The notes: generated by a model from the letters alone, not told the origin. A stretch of 55,490 nucleotides of DNA from an uncultured Eubacterium sp. (GCA_934338065.1 CAKRGX010000014.1:1-55490), one strand, 5' to 3'. Numbered from the stretch's first letter, positions 27,300 to 37,724 are shown. Made by a program: numbers and translations.

Positions 27300-28283
27300 C
27301 TATTTCACGGTAAGAATATATGTGTTATCTTCACCTGCATACATGGCACCTGCCTTGTCAATGCTCCACTTGTATTCCCCTATTGTCCCGTTTTTCTCAC
27401 CCTGTTTTTGCAAACCGCGCACCATAGAAATAACCGAATTCCGGTCTTTGCACATATTGGTGATAAGTTCTATCATGCCCTTTTGCTCCTGCTCTTTAAA
27501 GAAGATGCCTTTTTCCCACTCGTTTCGAACAACCGACAGTTCCAACAGCTTGTCATCTTTCAGATAAAGAATTGCTTGCATATCTTCTCCTCGCAGCATA
27601 ATTCCATCGAATGCACCATTGCAGCATAGCGTGCCTGACACATACAACCCATTATTTATACATGTATCAAAGATATCAAAATACCTCTCCGGTCCAAATG
27701 CCATAGCACCCGGTATCTGGATATAGATTTCATACGGATACTCCTCCTTCTCCTCCTGCTCATCTTCCTCGCTTTCTATATTGGTAATATTAATTGAATA
27801 TCCATTCTGTATCAGATTGACATCCTTATTTTTATAATCAAAATCCTTCAGACAGCTAAAGCCCACATTAACAAGATTACGACAGTTTGCCAGTAAGGTT
27901 TCTTTGTCTTTCATTGACAACAGGATCTCTATATCCAAAACCTCTTCTTCCCGGGGATCTTTTCCTGCATTTGCATGTTTCTGCCATATATCAATACCTT
28001 TTCCGTCATAGGCATTATCGAAAGTAATATTTGTTTTATCATTGGAACATGTCTTTTTTATAGTTTCTGCCATTTGCATGATAGAAGCAATATTTTCTTT
28101 CCGGTAAGACCATTTCCCCTGATCCTTTGTTTCAATCTCCTTCGTTGCTTCCTGAATCTGCTCTTTTGTATCCAGCCTTTGTAGATTTCCAAGATTCACA
28201 TAAGACATCAGCTTACTTTCCTGACCACATCCCGTTAGCAGAACGGCCATGAAAAATAACATCACGCACAACTTTTGTTTCAT
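27300..28283 (-). CDS. Lipoprotein of unknown function, last gene of the GntR/ABC operon
   Basis: This encodes 327 residues. A lipoprotein signal peptide ends in the lipobox LLTGC (Cys19). The rest is hydrophilic, with a helical N-terminal half (QIQEATKEIETKDQ), an acidic stretch ESEEDEQEEKEEYPY near the middle and a strand-rich C-terminal half. No family is recognised. It follows the ABC permease by 18 nt and probably works at the outer face of the membrane with that transporter. No terminator is seen before the ileS promoter. Confidence 0.75.
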   Translation of the reverse strand: MKQKLCVMLFFMAVLLTGCGQESKLMSYVNLGNLQRLDTKEQIQEATKEIETKDQGKWSYRKENIASIMQMAETIKKTCSNDKTNITFDNAYDGKGIDIWQKHANAGKDPREEEVLDIEILLSMKDKETLLANCRNLVNVGFSCLKDFDYKNKDVNLIQNGYSINITNIESEEDEQEEKEEYPYEIYIQIPGAMAFGPERYFDIFDTCINNGLYVSGTLCCNGAFDGIMLRGEDMQAILYLKDDKLLELSVVRNEWEKGIFFKEQEQKGMIELITNMCKDRNSVISMVRGLQKQGEKNGTIGEYKWSIDKAGAMYAGEDNTYILTVK

Positions 28284-28301
28284 ATTAAACCTCCATTCCT
28301 T

Positions 28302-29432
28302 CTATCGTATCACACGCTTAAATATTTTTTGATTTAACAAGAACAATACGGCGATCACAATGATCTGCAAACTGATGACAGCCGGGAAAACTTGCAAAAT
28401 ACCCAGAATAAATGCGATCAAGTTAGCAATTGGAAAGGAAAAGCATACCGCAATCCCCGCACTGAAAAATACACGAGCCCTGGCATTGGGTATCATAGTA
28501 CCAAATTTAGCCCCATCCTGCTTTACATTCATTGCCAATCCAAAGACAACGCAAGCAACAAGAACTATGATAAGTGTTACAAATACACTTGACACTGCTC
28601 CATAATCAATGCAGTTTCTTGCCATATCATTTCCTGCGTACCCGAACGTTATCTCTACTGTATCTTCATAATAACCCATTCCCATAAAAGCCTGACATAT
28701 CTGACGTATTGGTCCATGAAACAGGGATACCCCCGTCATAACGGCATTCGGCCAGAACATCTCCCTATAAAGATAGCACATTCCCAACACATAAAATGGT
28801 GTTGCAACGACACCGATGGAAACCAAACTGGCTAAAATTCCAACAGTGATCAATGTATGAATCGCTGTAAAAACAGCATAGGCTGTCAAAGCAGTAATCC
28901 ACAGGAGCAGGATAGTCCGCAATGTCTGGAACAAGGTATCATTGGCACAAAATATACTATACTGTGGGTACAAAAGGCGTACTTTTACAAAATCTACATA
29001 GTATGTCTGACGCAAAACCAGAACACCAATGCAAAATACTGCACATGCAATTGTAATAATACTACTGCCTATAATAAGTTTTGCCACAAAACGTTCCCTC
29101 TGCGAAAAAGGAAGTGACACTATATATTCCCGCCGGTTCCTCTTATGATAATCCGCAAACTGAAACATTACCATAAAAGAAATGCCAATGAGTATAATCG
29201 GCGTAATACGTTCCAGTCCCTCAATCAGTACACCGGTAAAGCTATCCGTTTTTCCCATGCTGATTGAGGATATCGACATAATGTCTCCCACCATGTTCTG
29301 GCTTGTTTGATGGATCTGATCCAGATAACCGTTCAAGACAAAAAGAACAAGTAATCCACCCAGTATCCCTGCTACAAAGAACCATTTCATCGTTCCTATT
29401 TCATATTGATACAAGGCCCGTCTTCTATTCAT
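28302..29432 (-). CDS. ABC-2 type transporter permease
   Basis: This encodes about 376 residues with at least six hydrophobic segments, for example WFFVAGILGGLLVLFVLNGYL near the N-terminus, IILIGISFMVMFQFA and the C-terminal VISLQIIVIAVLFLL. ATG 29432 has a GGGAGGAGG ribosome binding site, and the gene overlaps the ATPase gene by 8 nt, which suggests coupled translation. The order GntR-ATPase-permease matches YtrA-type drug, bacteriocin or envelope-stress exporters. The substrate is not known. Confidence 0.85.
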   Translation of the reverse strand: MNRRRALYQYEIGTMKWFFVAGILGGLLVLFVLNGYLDQIHQTSQNMVGDIMSISSISMGKTDSFTGVLIEGLERITPIILIGISFMVMFQFADYHKRNRREYIVSLPFSQRERFVAKLIIGSSIITIACAVFCIGVLVLRQTYYVDFVKVRLLYPQYSIFCANDTLFQTLRTILLLWITALTAYAVFTAIHTLITVGILASLVSIGVVATPFYVLGMCYLYREMFWPNAVMTGVSLFHGPIRQICQAFMGMGYYEDTVEITFGYAGNDMARNCIDYGAVSSVFVTLIIVLVACVVFGLAMNVKQDGAKFGTMIPNARARVFFSAGIAVCFSFPIANLIAFILGILQVFPAVISLQIIVIAVLFLLNQKIFKRVIR

Positions 29433-30333
29433 TTCTGGCACCTCCTCCCAGATGATTTCCCTTTTGATTCATATAAATAAAACTTTCTTCTAAGCCCACC
29501 GGCATCTCTTCTACCAGGGATGCCCCTAATCCCTTCATATCTTCTTCAAATTTATCATTTTGTTCTTGAAGAACAATCGTGTATACGCTTCCTATATTTG
29601 ACATATGACATATATCATTACGCTCATACAGTTCCTTTGGCGCCCCGTCCTTAAATACAATCTGGTATTTGACAATCTGTGCTGTTACTTCGTCAATTGC
29701 ATCCTGAATCTGCACCCTGCCCTGATTGATCACCGTAATCGTATCACATAATTTTTCTAATTCACTTAAATGATGCGAGGAGATCAATACCGTCATACCG
29801 TCATTTTCTACTGCATTAACAAGACAGTTCAATAACTCATTTTTAGCCATTGCATCCAAACCGGATGTTGGTTCATCCAATATCATCACTTCCGGATGTC
29901 TTGCCATATTAAGAACAAAGCTTGCTCTCATCTGCTGTCCCTTTGACATCTGACTAACCTTCTTATCCGGGTCTACCAAAAACTTATGTGCAAGATAATG
30001 ATAGTCTTCCATCGAAAATTCCGGATAAACATTCTCATAAAACTGAGCCATTTTTTTCATCCGGTAACTGCGAAACATCTGATTGTTATCTGCCACATAC
30101 CCAATTTTTTTCTTCACATCTACATTATTGTAAACGTTTTCCCCACATACTTTAACTTCACCCTCATCTGCCGGAAAAATACCGGCAAGACATTTGATGA
30201 TGGTTGTTTTTCCCGAGCCATTGTGTCCTATCAGACCGTGAATGGTTCCTTTTTCTACCTTCATATCAATGTCTCTTACCACATAATCACTTCCTGCCTG
30301 ATAGCCTTTGCATAATCCTTTAATCTGAATCAT
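29425..30333 (-). CDS. ABC transporter ATP-binding protein
   Basis: This encodes 302 residues. Walker A is GHNGSGKTT, the Q-loop region is VADNNQMFRSY, the signature is the variant MSKGQQMR, Walker B is VMILDEPTSGLDA, and the H-loop is ISSHHLSELE. The C-terminal 80 residues form the extension typical of ABC-2 exporters. It has an AGGAGG ribosome binding site, and its ATG shares four bases with the stop of the GntR gene (ATGA). Confidence 0.95.
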   Translation of the reverse strand: MIQIKGLCKGYQAGSDYVVRDIDMKVEKGTIHGLIGHNGSGKTTIIKCLAGIFPADEGEVKVCGENVYNNVDVKKKIGYVADNNQMFRSYRMKKMAQFYENVYPEFSMEDYHYLAHKFLVDPDKKVSQMSKGQQMRASFVLNMARHPEVMILDEPTSGLDAMAKNELLNCLVNAVENDGMTVLISSHHLSELEKLCDTITVINQGRVQIQDAIDEVTAQIVKYQIVFKDGAPKELYERNDICHMSNIGSVYTIVLQEQNDKFEEDMKGLGASLVEEMPVGLEESFIYMNQKGNHLGGGARNE

Positions 30334-30722
30334 TTTTTGTTTTCACCTCCTTGCAGATCGGTAAATATATCATCCAGTAATTGCATGATCCTTTCTTTAT
30401 CCCATCCCTGATAGATTAGTTCCATACACTGTGCCTTCATCTCTTCTTTCACCTTTTCAACCACTCCCTCATCTTCCTTATACTCACCTTCGCCTGCAAT
30501 GAAAGTGCCTTTACCACGTATCGTCTCGATTACATGTCCCCGTTCCAGTTCACGATATGCCTTTGCCACTGTCCCTGGGGTAATCTCCAGCTCCATCGCC
30601 AGCTTCCGCACCGATGGAATAGCATCGCCTTTTTTCAGATAACCCTGCAAGATCAAATACTTATATTGCTTAATAATCTGCTCATAAATCGGCTGACTGC
30701 TTCTAAAGTCTAACTGTATCAT
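30330..30722 (-). CDS. GntR-family regulator, YtrA-like
   Basis: This encodes 130 residues. The winged helix (about 10-75) reads PIYEQIIKQYKYLILQGYLKKGD, then IPSVRKLAMELEITPGTVAKAYRELE and IRGKGTFIA, the GntR pattern. The short C-terminal helical part (about 50 residues) is that of the YtrA subfamily, which controls its own ABC operon. A long palindrome overlapping the expected transcription start upstream is the obvious binding site. Release signal is not known. Confidence 0.93.
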   Translation of the reverse strand: MIQLDFRSSQPIYEQIIKQYKYLILQGYLKKGDAIPSVRKLAMELEITPGTVAKAYRELERGHVIETIRGKGTFIAGEGEYKEDEGVVEKVKEEMKAQCMELIYQGWDKERIMQLLDDIFTDLQGGENKK

Positions 30723-30774
30723 TCAAGTCCTCCCTTCTTTTCTTTATTCTGTTTGGTTCCCTAAATGCGCCTTC

Positions 30775-30815
30775 GTGTATCAACTGTATCATTACCAGTA
30801 ATACAGTTGATACAC
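30775..30815 (-). promoter_or_regulatory. 41-bp palindromic operator of the GntR/ABC operon
   Basis: GTGTATCAACTGTA (30775-30788) and TACAGTTGATACAC (30802-30815) are perfect 14-bp inverted arms around a 13-bp centre that also contains TTAC/GTAA. It starts 2 bp after the -10 box, so a bound repressor would cover the start of transcription. Confidence 0.85.
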
Positions 30816-30817
30816 AG

Positions 30818-30846
30818 AGTGTAATACACTTTTCTTACCTTGTCAA
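30818..30846 (-). promoter_or_regulatory. Promoter of the GntR/ABC operon
   Basis: TTGACA (30841-30846), a 17-nt spacer and TACACT (30818-30823) lie directly upstream of the operator. Confidence 0.85.
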
Positions 30847-30854
30847 GTCTTTTT

Positions 30855-30899
30855 CAAAAAAATAATCCACTGGGTCTGCACACATCCCAGTGGATTATT
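30855..30899 (-). terminator. Terminator of the first chemoreceptor gene
   Basis: AATAATCCACTGGG and CCCAGTGGATTATT form a perfect 14-bp stem with an 11-nt loop. On the minus strand TTTTTTT follows. It ends just before the GntR promoter. Confidence 0.9.
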
Positions 30900-30933
30900 T
30901 CTTTTCACTTTTCTTCTAGCTTAACCTTTTAAC

Positions 30934-32988
30934 TTACTTGCTAAAACGGCTTACGATCTCCTGAATGGACTCTGCATTCTGTCTGTTCTCTTTTACAATA
31001 TCTACAAGAACTTCCGCAGTCTCATTCGTCTGCTCGTTCTTCTCAACAATACCCTGTACACCTAACTCATTCTCGTTAGAAGAAATCTGTACCGTATCAA
31101 GCTGACCACGCATCTTGTCAATCGACTCTGCAAACACACGCGAGGCCTCCTGCATCTCAGTCATAATACCCTGAACATTTTCTACTGAATTATTGGACTC
31201 AATAGCAAAAGAGGATAATGACTGCAACTGCTTTCCTACATCCTCAGTCATGAAAGTCACAATATTCTGGAAGCATCTCTGAATACGCTCGATATACTGG
31301 TTCGTCTCTGCGCAGATATTCTGAATCTGTGCAGCAGCTTCCGAAGAATTCGATGCCAGATTACCGATCTCTTCTGCTACAACAGCAAATCCGCGACCAG
31401 CTTCACCGGCACGCGCAGCCTCAATAGAAGCATTCAAGGACAATAAGTTCGTCTGACTGGAAATATCAATGATCTGGGCAACCATATCATTAATACGTGT
31501 CAGAGAATTTAACTCTTTCATTGCTTCTTCAATCTCAAGTTTATTTTCATTCATCTTCTCGTCAGTCTCACGCAACGATGTATTTGCCAGTTCTTTCATT
31601 TCCTCTGATATACTCATCAGGGCGCGGCTTCTCTCATCACCTTTTTCCACTTTCTCTTTGACCTGAGTTACAAGATCGGAAATCTGTGTGATCTCTTTAT
31701 TAGCAACTTCAATTGCACTATTGGTTGTAACAATACTGGCTGCTAACTGCTGTGTTGTGGCAGCATTGTCTTCTACACCACTGAGCAGGGATACCGAAGC
31801 ATCTTTCATCGTTCCGGAAGCAACATGCAGGGACGAAGTACATTCGCTGAGAGTCTGGACAATATTTTGAAACACCTCATAAAGTGAATTCAGTGCTGTA
31901 GCAATATGTCCAACCTCACTTTTATGACCGGCATATGGCGTCAATTTATCAGACTGGTTGAGATTCAACTCGCTCAACTGAACAATAGACTCTTCTACCA
32001 GCTTCAATGGCTTCGTATTCTTTTTAACTGCAAACCATGCCAATAACGTAATCAGGAGGAAAGCCGCAATACAAATTCCGCCTAATATAACTGCGTTTTT
32101 ATTTGCTGTACGATAAATCTCACTTCGCGAATCATTCATCACAATCGCCCATCCACGATCGGGAACTGTCTGATAAACCGCAATATGAGTTTCTCCATTC
32201 GGTGATGTATACTCCAATGTTCCATCCGTCACCTTTTTATTTTTGTTCAATGTGTTGATGATTGACAAATAGGTACTATCTTTAATCTCGGTAGCCATCT
32301 TCTTTGCATTTTTATCAAAGATGTGCATCTTTGTCTCCGTGTTGATCATGGCAAACTCTGCATTAGCCAGACCATCTACTTTCAACTGATCCAGTACACT
32401 CTTTAACCCCTCCGCAAAAGGACCACCACCTACATATCCTACGATCGTTGTTCCATCTGTATCATAAACCGGGCAATACATGGATAAGGTAAGCTTACCT
32501 GTTGCCGGTGATACAATGATTCCCGTATTATAAAGTCCATTTGCCTTTGTCATAGAATCCTGAAGTGCCTTTAATGCAGCTCCTTTACGTGTCTTCATTC
32601 CTACGTATTTGGGGTTATCATGTGCTAACACGTGCGTGTCTTCCCAACGGGAAGTATAAATTCCTTCCCACCGATCCAGCTTCTTATAATAATTCTCTGT
32701 GTACTGCTGTGCTTTTTGCTGAATCTCCTTGTTGTCCTGATCCTTCAGCAAATCTCTGATGACAGGTGCCTGACTGTATGCGATCAAAAGAGATTCTGAA
32801 TCTTTTACGTATTGTTCAACAATCTTCTCCTGCGCTGCCAGTGAAGTCTTCATGTTATTCATGGCTGTTTCCTTCATTGCTGTCGCCATGTTAGAATTGG
32901 CAACTACATACAAACATACAATACAGATTGCTGCAACAAGAGATACCGAAATTGTGATCAAGGTACTCATTTTTTTGTTCCTTAACAT
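30934..32988 (-). CDS. Methyl-accepting chemotaxis protein with extracellular Cache-type domain, copy 1
   Basis: This encodes about 684 residues: TM1 (about 10-30), an extracellular double-Cache-like sensor (about 35-295, with [20 protein letters not shown] and [11 protein letters not shown]), TM2 (about 297-320), a HAMP-type linker and a cytoplasmic signalling domain. The hairpin tip is [20 protein letters not shown]. Such receptors drive the CheA/CheW pathway; no che genes are in the window. ATG 32988 has AAGGAG 10 nt before it. It is a close paralog of the next gene upstream. Confidence 0.95.
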   Translation of the reverse strand: MLRNKKMSTLITISVSLVAAICIVCLYVVANSNMATAMKETAMNNMKTSLAAQEKIVEQYVKDSESLLIAYSQAPVIRDLLKDQDNKEIQQKAQQYTENYYKKLDRWEGIYTSRWEDTHVLAHDNPKYVGMKTRKGAALKALQDSMTKANGLYNTGIIVSPATGKLTLSMYCPVYDTDGTTIVGYVGGGPFAEGLKSVLDQLKVDGLANAEFAMINTETKMHIFDKNAKKMATEIKDSTYLSIINTLNKNKKVTDGTLEYTSPNGETHIAVYQTVPDRGWAIVMNDSRSEIYRTANKNAVILGGICIAAFLLITLLAWFAVKKNTKPLKLVEESIVQLSELNLNQSDKLTPYAGHKSEVGHIATALNSLYEVFQNIVQTLSECTSSLHVASGTMKDASVSLLSGVEDNAATTQQLAASIVTTNSAIEVANKEITQISDLVTQVKEKVEKGDERSRALMSISEEMKELANTSLRETDEKMNENKLEIEEAMKELNSLTRINDMVAQIIDISSQTNLLSLNASIEAARAGEAGRGFAVVAEEIGNLASNSSEAAAQIQNICAETNQYIERIQRCFQNIVTFMTEDVGKQLQSLSSFAIESNNSVENVQGIMTEMQEASRVFAESIDKMRGQLDTVQISSNENELGVQGIVEKNEQTNETAEVLVDIVKENRQNAESIQEIVSRFSK

Positions 32989-33073
32989 AATGTACACACT
33001 CCTTCTCTGTATAATAGCATCTTAAATCGTAACATAAAACGACAAAAAATAAAATACTTTTTAAAAAAAACAC

Positions 33074-33123
33074 TAAAAAAATTTTCCTGTGGAAAATGCA
33101 TAAAAACGTTTCCCACAAGAAAA
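33074..33123 (-). terminator. Terminator of the second chemoreceptor gene
   Basis: On the minus strand TTTTCTTGTGGGAAA pairs with TTTTCCACAGGAAAA (two G-U pairs), followed by a run of T residues. It lies 16 nt after the stop at 33139. Confidence 0.8.
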
Positions 33124-33138
33124 TTTCAAATATCGATC

Positions 33139-35193
33139 TTATTTGCTAAAACGGCTTACAATTGTCTGTATGGATTCTGCATTATGCTTGTTTTCCTTTA
33201 CTACATCGACAAGCACTTCTGCCGTCTCACTGGTCTGCTCATTCTTTTCCACAATTCCCTGAACACCCAGTTCATTTTCATTAGAGGATATCTGCACAGT
33301 ATCAAGCTGACCGCGGAGTTTCGTGATCGACTCTGCAAAAATAGAGGATGCTTCCTGTATCTCCAGCATGATTCCCTGAACACTCTCTACCGATACATTT
33401 GACTCGTTCGCATAACTGCTCAAAGACTGCAAACGTTTCTCTACATCATCTGTCATAAAGGTAACCATATTCTGGAAACAGTTCTGTATCCGTTCAATAT
33501 AGGAATTTGTTTCAGCACAGATATTTTGAATCTGAGCGGCTGCTTCCGATGAATTTGATGCCAGATTACCAATTTCTTCTGCAACAACGGCAAAGCCTCT
33601 GCCTGCCTCTCCCGCACGTGCTGCCTCGATAGAAGCATTTAACGACAGAAGGTTTGTCTGGTCAGAAATATCAATGATCTGTGCGACCATGTCGTTAATT
33701 CGTGTCAAAGTATGAAGTTCTTTCATTGCATCTTCAATTGCTCTGCGGTTCTCATTCATCTTCTCGTCAGTTTCCTGAAGTGAATTGTTCGCCAGTTCCT
33801 TCATTTCCTCAGACATACTCATCAGTGAACTGCTTCTCTCTTCGCCCAGTTCCACTTTCTTCTTTACTTTATTAACCAATTCTGATATCTGTGCTATTTC
33901 CTTATTTGCCACCTCAATCGCACCATTTGTCGTAACAATACTTGCTGCCAGTTCCTCTGTCGTAGCCGCATTGTCCTCTACACCACTCAGCAGGGTGGAA
34001 GAAGCGTCATTCATCGTTCCCGATGCAACGTTCAGTGATGAAGTACACTCTCTTAGTGTCTTGATAATGCTTTGGAATACATCATACAAGGAATCCAATG
34101 CTGACGCAATATTACCAATTTCATTCCTACGTCCTATAAACGGAGCCAGTTGTCTGGATTGTGCCAGATTCAATTCACTGAGCTGTACAATTGACTTCTC
34201 TACATAATTCAATGGTTTTGTCTTTTTCTTAACAACAATCCATGCCAAAATAGTGATCAAAAGAAAAGCAATAATACAAACACCACCAAGCATGATCATA
34301 TTCTGACTTGCCATCTGATAAATCTCGCTCTTGCTGTCACTCATTACTACCGCCCAGCCACGGTCACTAACCGCACGATAGACTGCCACGTGTGTCTCTC
34401 CATCTTCTGCTGTATATTCTACGGAACCGGTCTTCTGTTCCGGATTCTGCTGAAGCTTATCCACGATGGCAAGATACTGTGGATCCTTTATCTCTGTTGC
34501 CATTTTCTTGGCATCCCGGTTGAAGATATGCATCTTTGTTTCTGTATTAATCATCGCAAACTCAGCATTATCCAGACCATCTACCTGCAAGGAATCAAGA
34601 ACTTCTTTCAAGCCATCTGCATAAGGACCGCCACCTACAAAGCCCAATGGCGTAGTTCCATCTGTATCATAAATCGGCAAATACGTTGACAAAATCAATT
34701 TCTTCGAAGTAGGTGATACAATAACGCCATTATTTAACACATTATCCGCCGATTTCATCGCATCCTGCAATTGTTTCAAAGCGTCACCCTCACGGAATGT
34801 AATGCCAAGTACTTTAGGATTACTGTGTGCATACACATAGGTATCTGACCATCGGGAAATATAAACACCCTCCCACCGGTCCAGCTTGCTATAGTATTCT
34901 GTTGTATATTTCTGCGCTTTTTCAAGCAGCTTTTTGTTTGTTGGATTCTTCAATACTTCTCTGACAACCGGTGCCTTACTGTAAGCAACCAGCAAAGATT
35001 CTGAATCCTTAACATACTGCTCAACGATCTTTTCTCTTGCTTCCAATGATGTCTTCATGTTGTTCATTGCTGTCTTTCTCATAGCGACTGACATATTGTA
35101 ATTTGCTAAGATAAAAAGGCAGATGATACTGATTGCAGCAACCAGTGATACGGAAGTCGTTATCATGGTACTCATTTTTTTGTTCTTTAACAT
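33139..35193 (-). CDS. Methyl-accepting chemotaxis protein with extracellular Cache-type domain, copy 2
   Basis: This encodes about 684 residues with the same layout as copy 1: TM1, double-Cache sensor, TM2, HAMP and signalling domain with the identical tip [20 protein letters not shown]. The signalling halves of the two are nearly identical, while the sensor halves differ more, as expected for receptors that have diverged in ligand. ATG 35193 is preferred to ATG 35199 because GAGGGG lies 7 nt before it. It begins 32 nt after the PurF-like gene with no clear promoter between, so the two may share a transcript. Confidence 0.95.
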   Translation of the reverse strand: MLKNKKMSTMITTSVSLVAAISIICLFILANYNMSVAMRKTAMNNMKTSLEAREKIVEQYVKDSESLLVAYSKAPVVREVLKNPTNKKLLEKAQKYTTEYYSKLDRWEGVYISRWSDTYVYAHSNPKVLGITFREGDALKQLQDAMKSADNVLNNGVIVSPTSKKLILSTYLPIYDTDGTTPLGFVGGGPYADGLKEVLDSLQVDGLDNAEFAMINTETKMHIFNRDAKKMATEIKDPQYLAIVDKLQQNPEQKTGSVEYTAEDGETHVAVYRAVSDRGWAVVMSDSKSEIYQMASQNMIMLGGVCIIAFLLITILAWIVVKKKTKPLNYVEKSIVQLSELNLAQSRQLAPFIGRRNEIGNIASALDSLYDVFQSIIKTLRECTSSLNVASGTMNDASSTLLSGVEDNAATTEELAASIVTTNGAIEVANKEIAQISELVNKVKKKVELGEERSSSLMSMSEEMKELANNSLQETDEKMNENRRAIEDAMKELHTLTRINDMVAQIIDISDQTNLLSLNASIEAARAGEAGRGFAVVAEEIGNLASNSSEAAAQIQNICAETNSYIERIQNCFQNMVTFMTDDVEKRLQSLSSYANESNVSVESVQGIMLEIQEASSIFAESITKLRGQLDTVQISSNENELGVQGIVEKNEQTSETAEVLVDVVKENKHNAESIQTIVSRFSK

Positions 35194-35225
35194 ATTCATT
35201 CCCCTCTTTCTGAAAAAGTTTCTCG

Positions 35226-36644
35226 TTACTTTTCAATGTCTTTGCCATCCCAACAATAAGTACACAATTTTTCTTTTGGGATACCAACTGCTTCTAACAT
35301 ATCATCTAATCGATTAAAGCGAAGCGTGGTAAACTTCAACTCCTTTCTGATCTCTTCTACCATTTCTTCATATTTTTCGGATTCCGGATCCGTATACTGC
35401 TGAAGCACTTCTTCCGGAACATCCTCCGTTCCCTCTAAACGAGCAATTACACGTCTTGTTATGAGATCCATCTCTGATGAAGAACGGGAAAAATTTAAAA
35501 ATTTACATCCATAAACGAGTGGTGGGCACGCCGGGCGTATGTGTACTTCTTTTGCCCCGCTTTCATACAGAAATTCTGTCGTTTCACGGAGCTGCGTCCC
35601 TCTCACGATGGAATCATCGATCAACAGGATACTTTTATCCTGGATCAGATCATGAACAGCCAGCATCTTCATCTTGGCGATCATGTCCCGCTTGCTCTGC
35701 ACTGTAGGCATAAAGGAACGGGGCCATGTCGGTGTATATTTGATGAATGGCCGCGAAAACGGTATACCGGATTCATTGGCATAGCCAACCGCATGTGCAG
35801 TACCCGAATCTGGAACACCCGCTACTATATCCGGTTTTACATTGTCACGTTTTGCCATGTTCTTCCCACAATTATAACGCATCTGTTCCACGCTGATGCC
35901 TTCGTAAGAGCTGGATGGATAGCCATAATATACCCACAAAAATGTGCATATCTTCATCTGTGAACCCGGTGCCATAAGTGTCTTGATTCCTTCCTCGTTG
36001 ACAACCACGATCTCTCCCGGCCCCAGTTCTTTCAATGGATGATATCCAAGATTCTGGAATGAAAAGGATTCCATCGCCAGACAATATGCCTCATCCTTAT
36101 ATCCGACTACCAGTGGTGTTCTTCCGTATTTATCACGCGCCGCATAAACACCCTTTGGCGTCAACAACATCAAAGTAAGAGAACCATCTACCAGTTCAAG
36201 CGCATATTGAATCCCCTCAATGAGATTTTCCTTTTGGTTAATGATGGCTGCTACCAGCTCGGTCGGATTGATATCTCCTCCACTCATTTCGAGAAAATGC
36301 GTGTTATTATGAGAAAAGATGTTGTCCACAATATCCTGTGCATTATTAATCTTTCCTACTGTCGTGATCGCATAAGTCCCATGATGTGAACGTACAATAA
36401 GCGGTTGTGGTTCATAATCCGAAATGCATCCAATTCCATAGTTTCCTTTCATATTCTGCATATCTTTATCAAACTTTGTACGAAACGGTGCATTCTCTAT
36501 ATTATGAATGGCACGGTCAAAACCATCCTCCCCATACACCGCCATACCGGCCCGTCTGGTTCCAAGATGGGAATGATAATCTGTTCCAAAGAACAAGTCA
36601 AATAAACAATCTTCCTTTGACGCTACTCCAAAAAATCCGCCCAT
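35226..36644 (-). CDS. PurF-like amidophosphoribosyltransferase paralog lacking the catalytic cysteine
   Basis: This encodes about 472 residues. The N-terminal half is a class II glutamine amidotransferase fold ([25 protein letters not shown]). The C-terminal half is a phosphoribosyltransferase domain with the PRPP loop [14 protein letters not shown]. The protein starts MGGFFGVAS, so the N-terminal Cys that active PurF exposes after maturation is Gly here. Glutamine hydrolysis is therefore not expected; ammonia use, another acceptor or regulation are possible. The C-terminus has a CTYCWDGKD tail, like the cysteine-rich tail of PurF. ATG 36644 has GGAGG 12 nt before it. No purine genes flank it. 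Confidence 0.85.
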   Translation of the reverse strand: MGGFFGVASKEDCLFDLFFGTDYHSHLGTRRAGMAVYGEDGFDRAIHNIENAPFRTKFDKDMQNMKGNYGIGCISDYEPQPLIVRSHHGTYAITTVGKINNAQDIVDNIFSHNNTHFLEMSGGDINPTELVAAIINQKENLIEGIQYALELVDGSLTLMLLTPKGVYAARDKYGRTPLVVGYKDEAYCLAMESFSFQNLGYHPLKELGPGEIVVVNEEGIKTLMAPGSQMKICTFLWVYYGYPSSSYEGISVEQMRYNCGKNMAKRDNVKPDIVAGVPDSGTAHAVGYANESGIPFSRPFIKYTPTWPRSFMPTVQSKRDMIAKMKMLAVHDLIQDKSILLIDDSIVRGTQLRETTEFLYESGAKEVHIRPACPPLVYGCKFLNFSRSSSEMDLITRRVIARLEGTEDVPEEVLQQYTDPESEKYEEMVEEIRKELKFTTLRFNRLDDMLEAVGIPKEKLCTYCWDGKDIEK

Positions 36645-36728
36645 GCTTTCTGTTTTCCTCCAAATCAATAATTGTATGATGCCGCAGGAACGGAAAAACC
36701 ATCTCCCGGCAGCTTTTATATATTTAAT

Positions 36729-36757
36729 ATTATATTATCTCTACGTATATAATTCAA
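36729..36757 (-). promoter_or_regulatory. Promoter of the PurF-like gene
   Basis: TTGAAT (36752-36757), a 17-nt spacer and perfect TATAAT (36729-36734) lie about 80 nt before the start. Confidence 0.65.
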
Positions 36758-36783
36758 TAATAAATTTTGAAAGTTTGCTTGTC

Positions 36784-36812
36784 TTGAATCCCCTCACAAA
36801 ATGATGTATACT
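36784..36812 (+). promoter_or_regulatory. Promoter of the formate/nitrite channel gene
   Basis: TTGAAT (36784-36789), a 17-nt spacer and TATACT (36807-36812) point toward the channel gene and are divergent from the PurF-like promoter. Confidence 0.7.
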
Positions 36813-36836
36813 TGACAGGTATGTAAAAGTATTTTC

Positions 36837-36849
36837 GACGCAAAGCGTC
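36837..36849 (+). promoter_or_regulatory. Small hairpin before the ribosome binding site of the FNT channel
   Basis: GACGCAAAGCGTC can form a 5-bp hairpin 8 nt before CGGAGG. The same 13 bases precede the ribosome binding site of the xylanase gene at 54606-54618 on the other strand. Confidence 0.4.
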
Positions 36850-36867
36850 TGTGAAACGGAGGTTAAA

Positions 36868-37695
36868 ATGAATATCAAGAAAGTTTCGGAAGTTATCTGT
36901 GATAACATGTCTGTGTATGAATCTAAGACTAAGCTCACCTTAGGACAGCTAATCTTACTTGCCATGTTCGCCGGTATTTTTATTGCTATTGGTGCTGCAA
37001 GCAGCAGTGCTGCCGTATTTGGCATAACCAACGCAGGACTTGCCAAATGTCTCGCAGGGGTCATCTTTCCGGTAGGACTGATCCTCGTGGTGCTGATCGG
37101 TGGAGAATTATTTACCGGAGACTGCCTTATGATCTTTGGCATACTGGATAAACGTTTGAAGATCATGCCAGTCGTCAAAACACTTATTTTAGTTTTTGTA
37201 TTCAATCTGATTGGTTCGCTGGTTGTCGTTTTTCTGGTAAATCAATCGGGGCAGCTTGATCTTGGTGATGGTGCGCTCGGCGCTGCCACAATAAAGACAG
37301 CTTACACGAAGCTTAATCTTTCCTTTGGAAAAGCGTTCTGCTCTGCCATTATGTGTAATATTCTTGTTTGTCTCGCTGTCCTGATTGCCGGCGTGTGCCA
37401 GGATGGAGCGGGAAAAATCATGGGGATTTTCTTTACCATCTGGGCATTTGTCCTCGGTGGTTATGAACACTGTGTTGCCAATATGTATTATATTCCGGCA
37501 GGTCTTCTGGCAAAGGGGTCTGAAAAATATGTGAATGCTGCGATAAATGCCGGAATGAGCGCTGACCAGATTAATTCTATGTCGGTTCCGGGATTTTTCC
37601 TGAATAATCTTCTCCCGGTTACACTTGGTAACATGGTCGGCGGTATGTTATTGATTGCTGTTCCTTTTTACATCATTCACAAGAAAAAAAAGTAA
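36868..37695 (+). CDS. Formate/nitrite transporter family channel
   Basis: This encodes 275 residues with six membrane segments. Family marks are FAGIFIAIGAASSS in the first segment, GGELFTGDCLMIFG and GGYEHCVANMYYIPAG, whose His sits in the pore. Such pentameric channels pass formate, nitrite or hydrosulfide. Exact substrate cannot be told; in a fermenting anaerobe formate is the usual guess. It is a single-gene unit with its own promoter and a strong terminator, and an ATG preceded by CGGAGG. Confidence 0.93.
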   Translation: MNIKKVSEVICDNMSVYESKTKLTLGQLILLAMFAGIFIAIGAASSSAAVFGITNAGLAKCLAGVIFPVGLILVVLIGGELFTGDCLMIFGILDKRLKIMPVVKTLILVFVFNLIGSLVVVFLVNQSGQLDLGDGALGAATIKTAYTKLNLSFGKAFCSAIMCNILVCLAVLIAGVCQDGAGKIMGIFFTIWAFVLGGYEHCVANMYYIPAGLLAKGSEKYVNAAINAGMSADQINSMSVPGFFLNNLLPVTLGNMVGGMLLIAVPFYIIHKKKK

Positions 37696-37724
37696 AAGAA
37701 ACAGGCGGAGTTTCTTGTATGATA

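Noticed and set aside
36837..36849. A c-di-GMP-I (GEMM) riboswitch, suggested by ACGCAAAGC before two start sites
   Set aside because: The required GGCAAACC-type partner segment at the right distance upstream is absent in both leaders.
36741..37205. Minus-strand ORF of 154 codons opposite the FNT gene
   Set aside because: It is a shadow of the clear membrane channel gene, with no ribosome binding site and no family-like residues.
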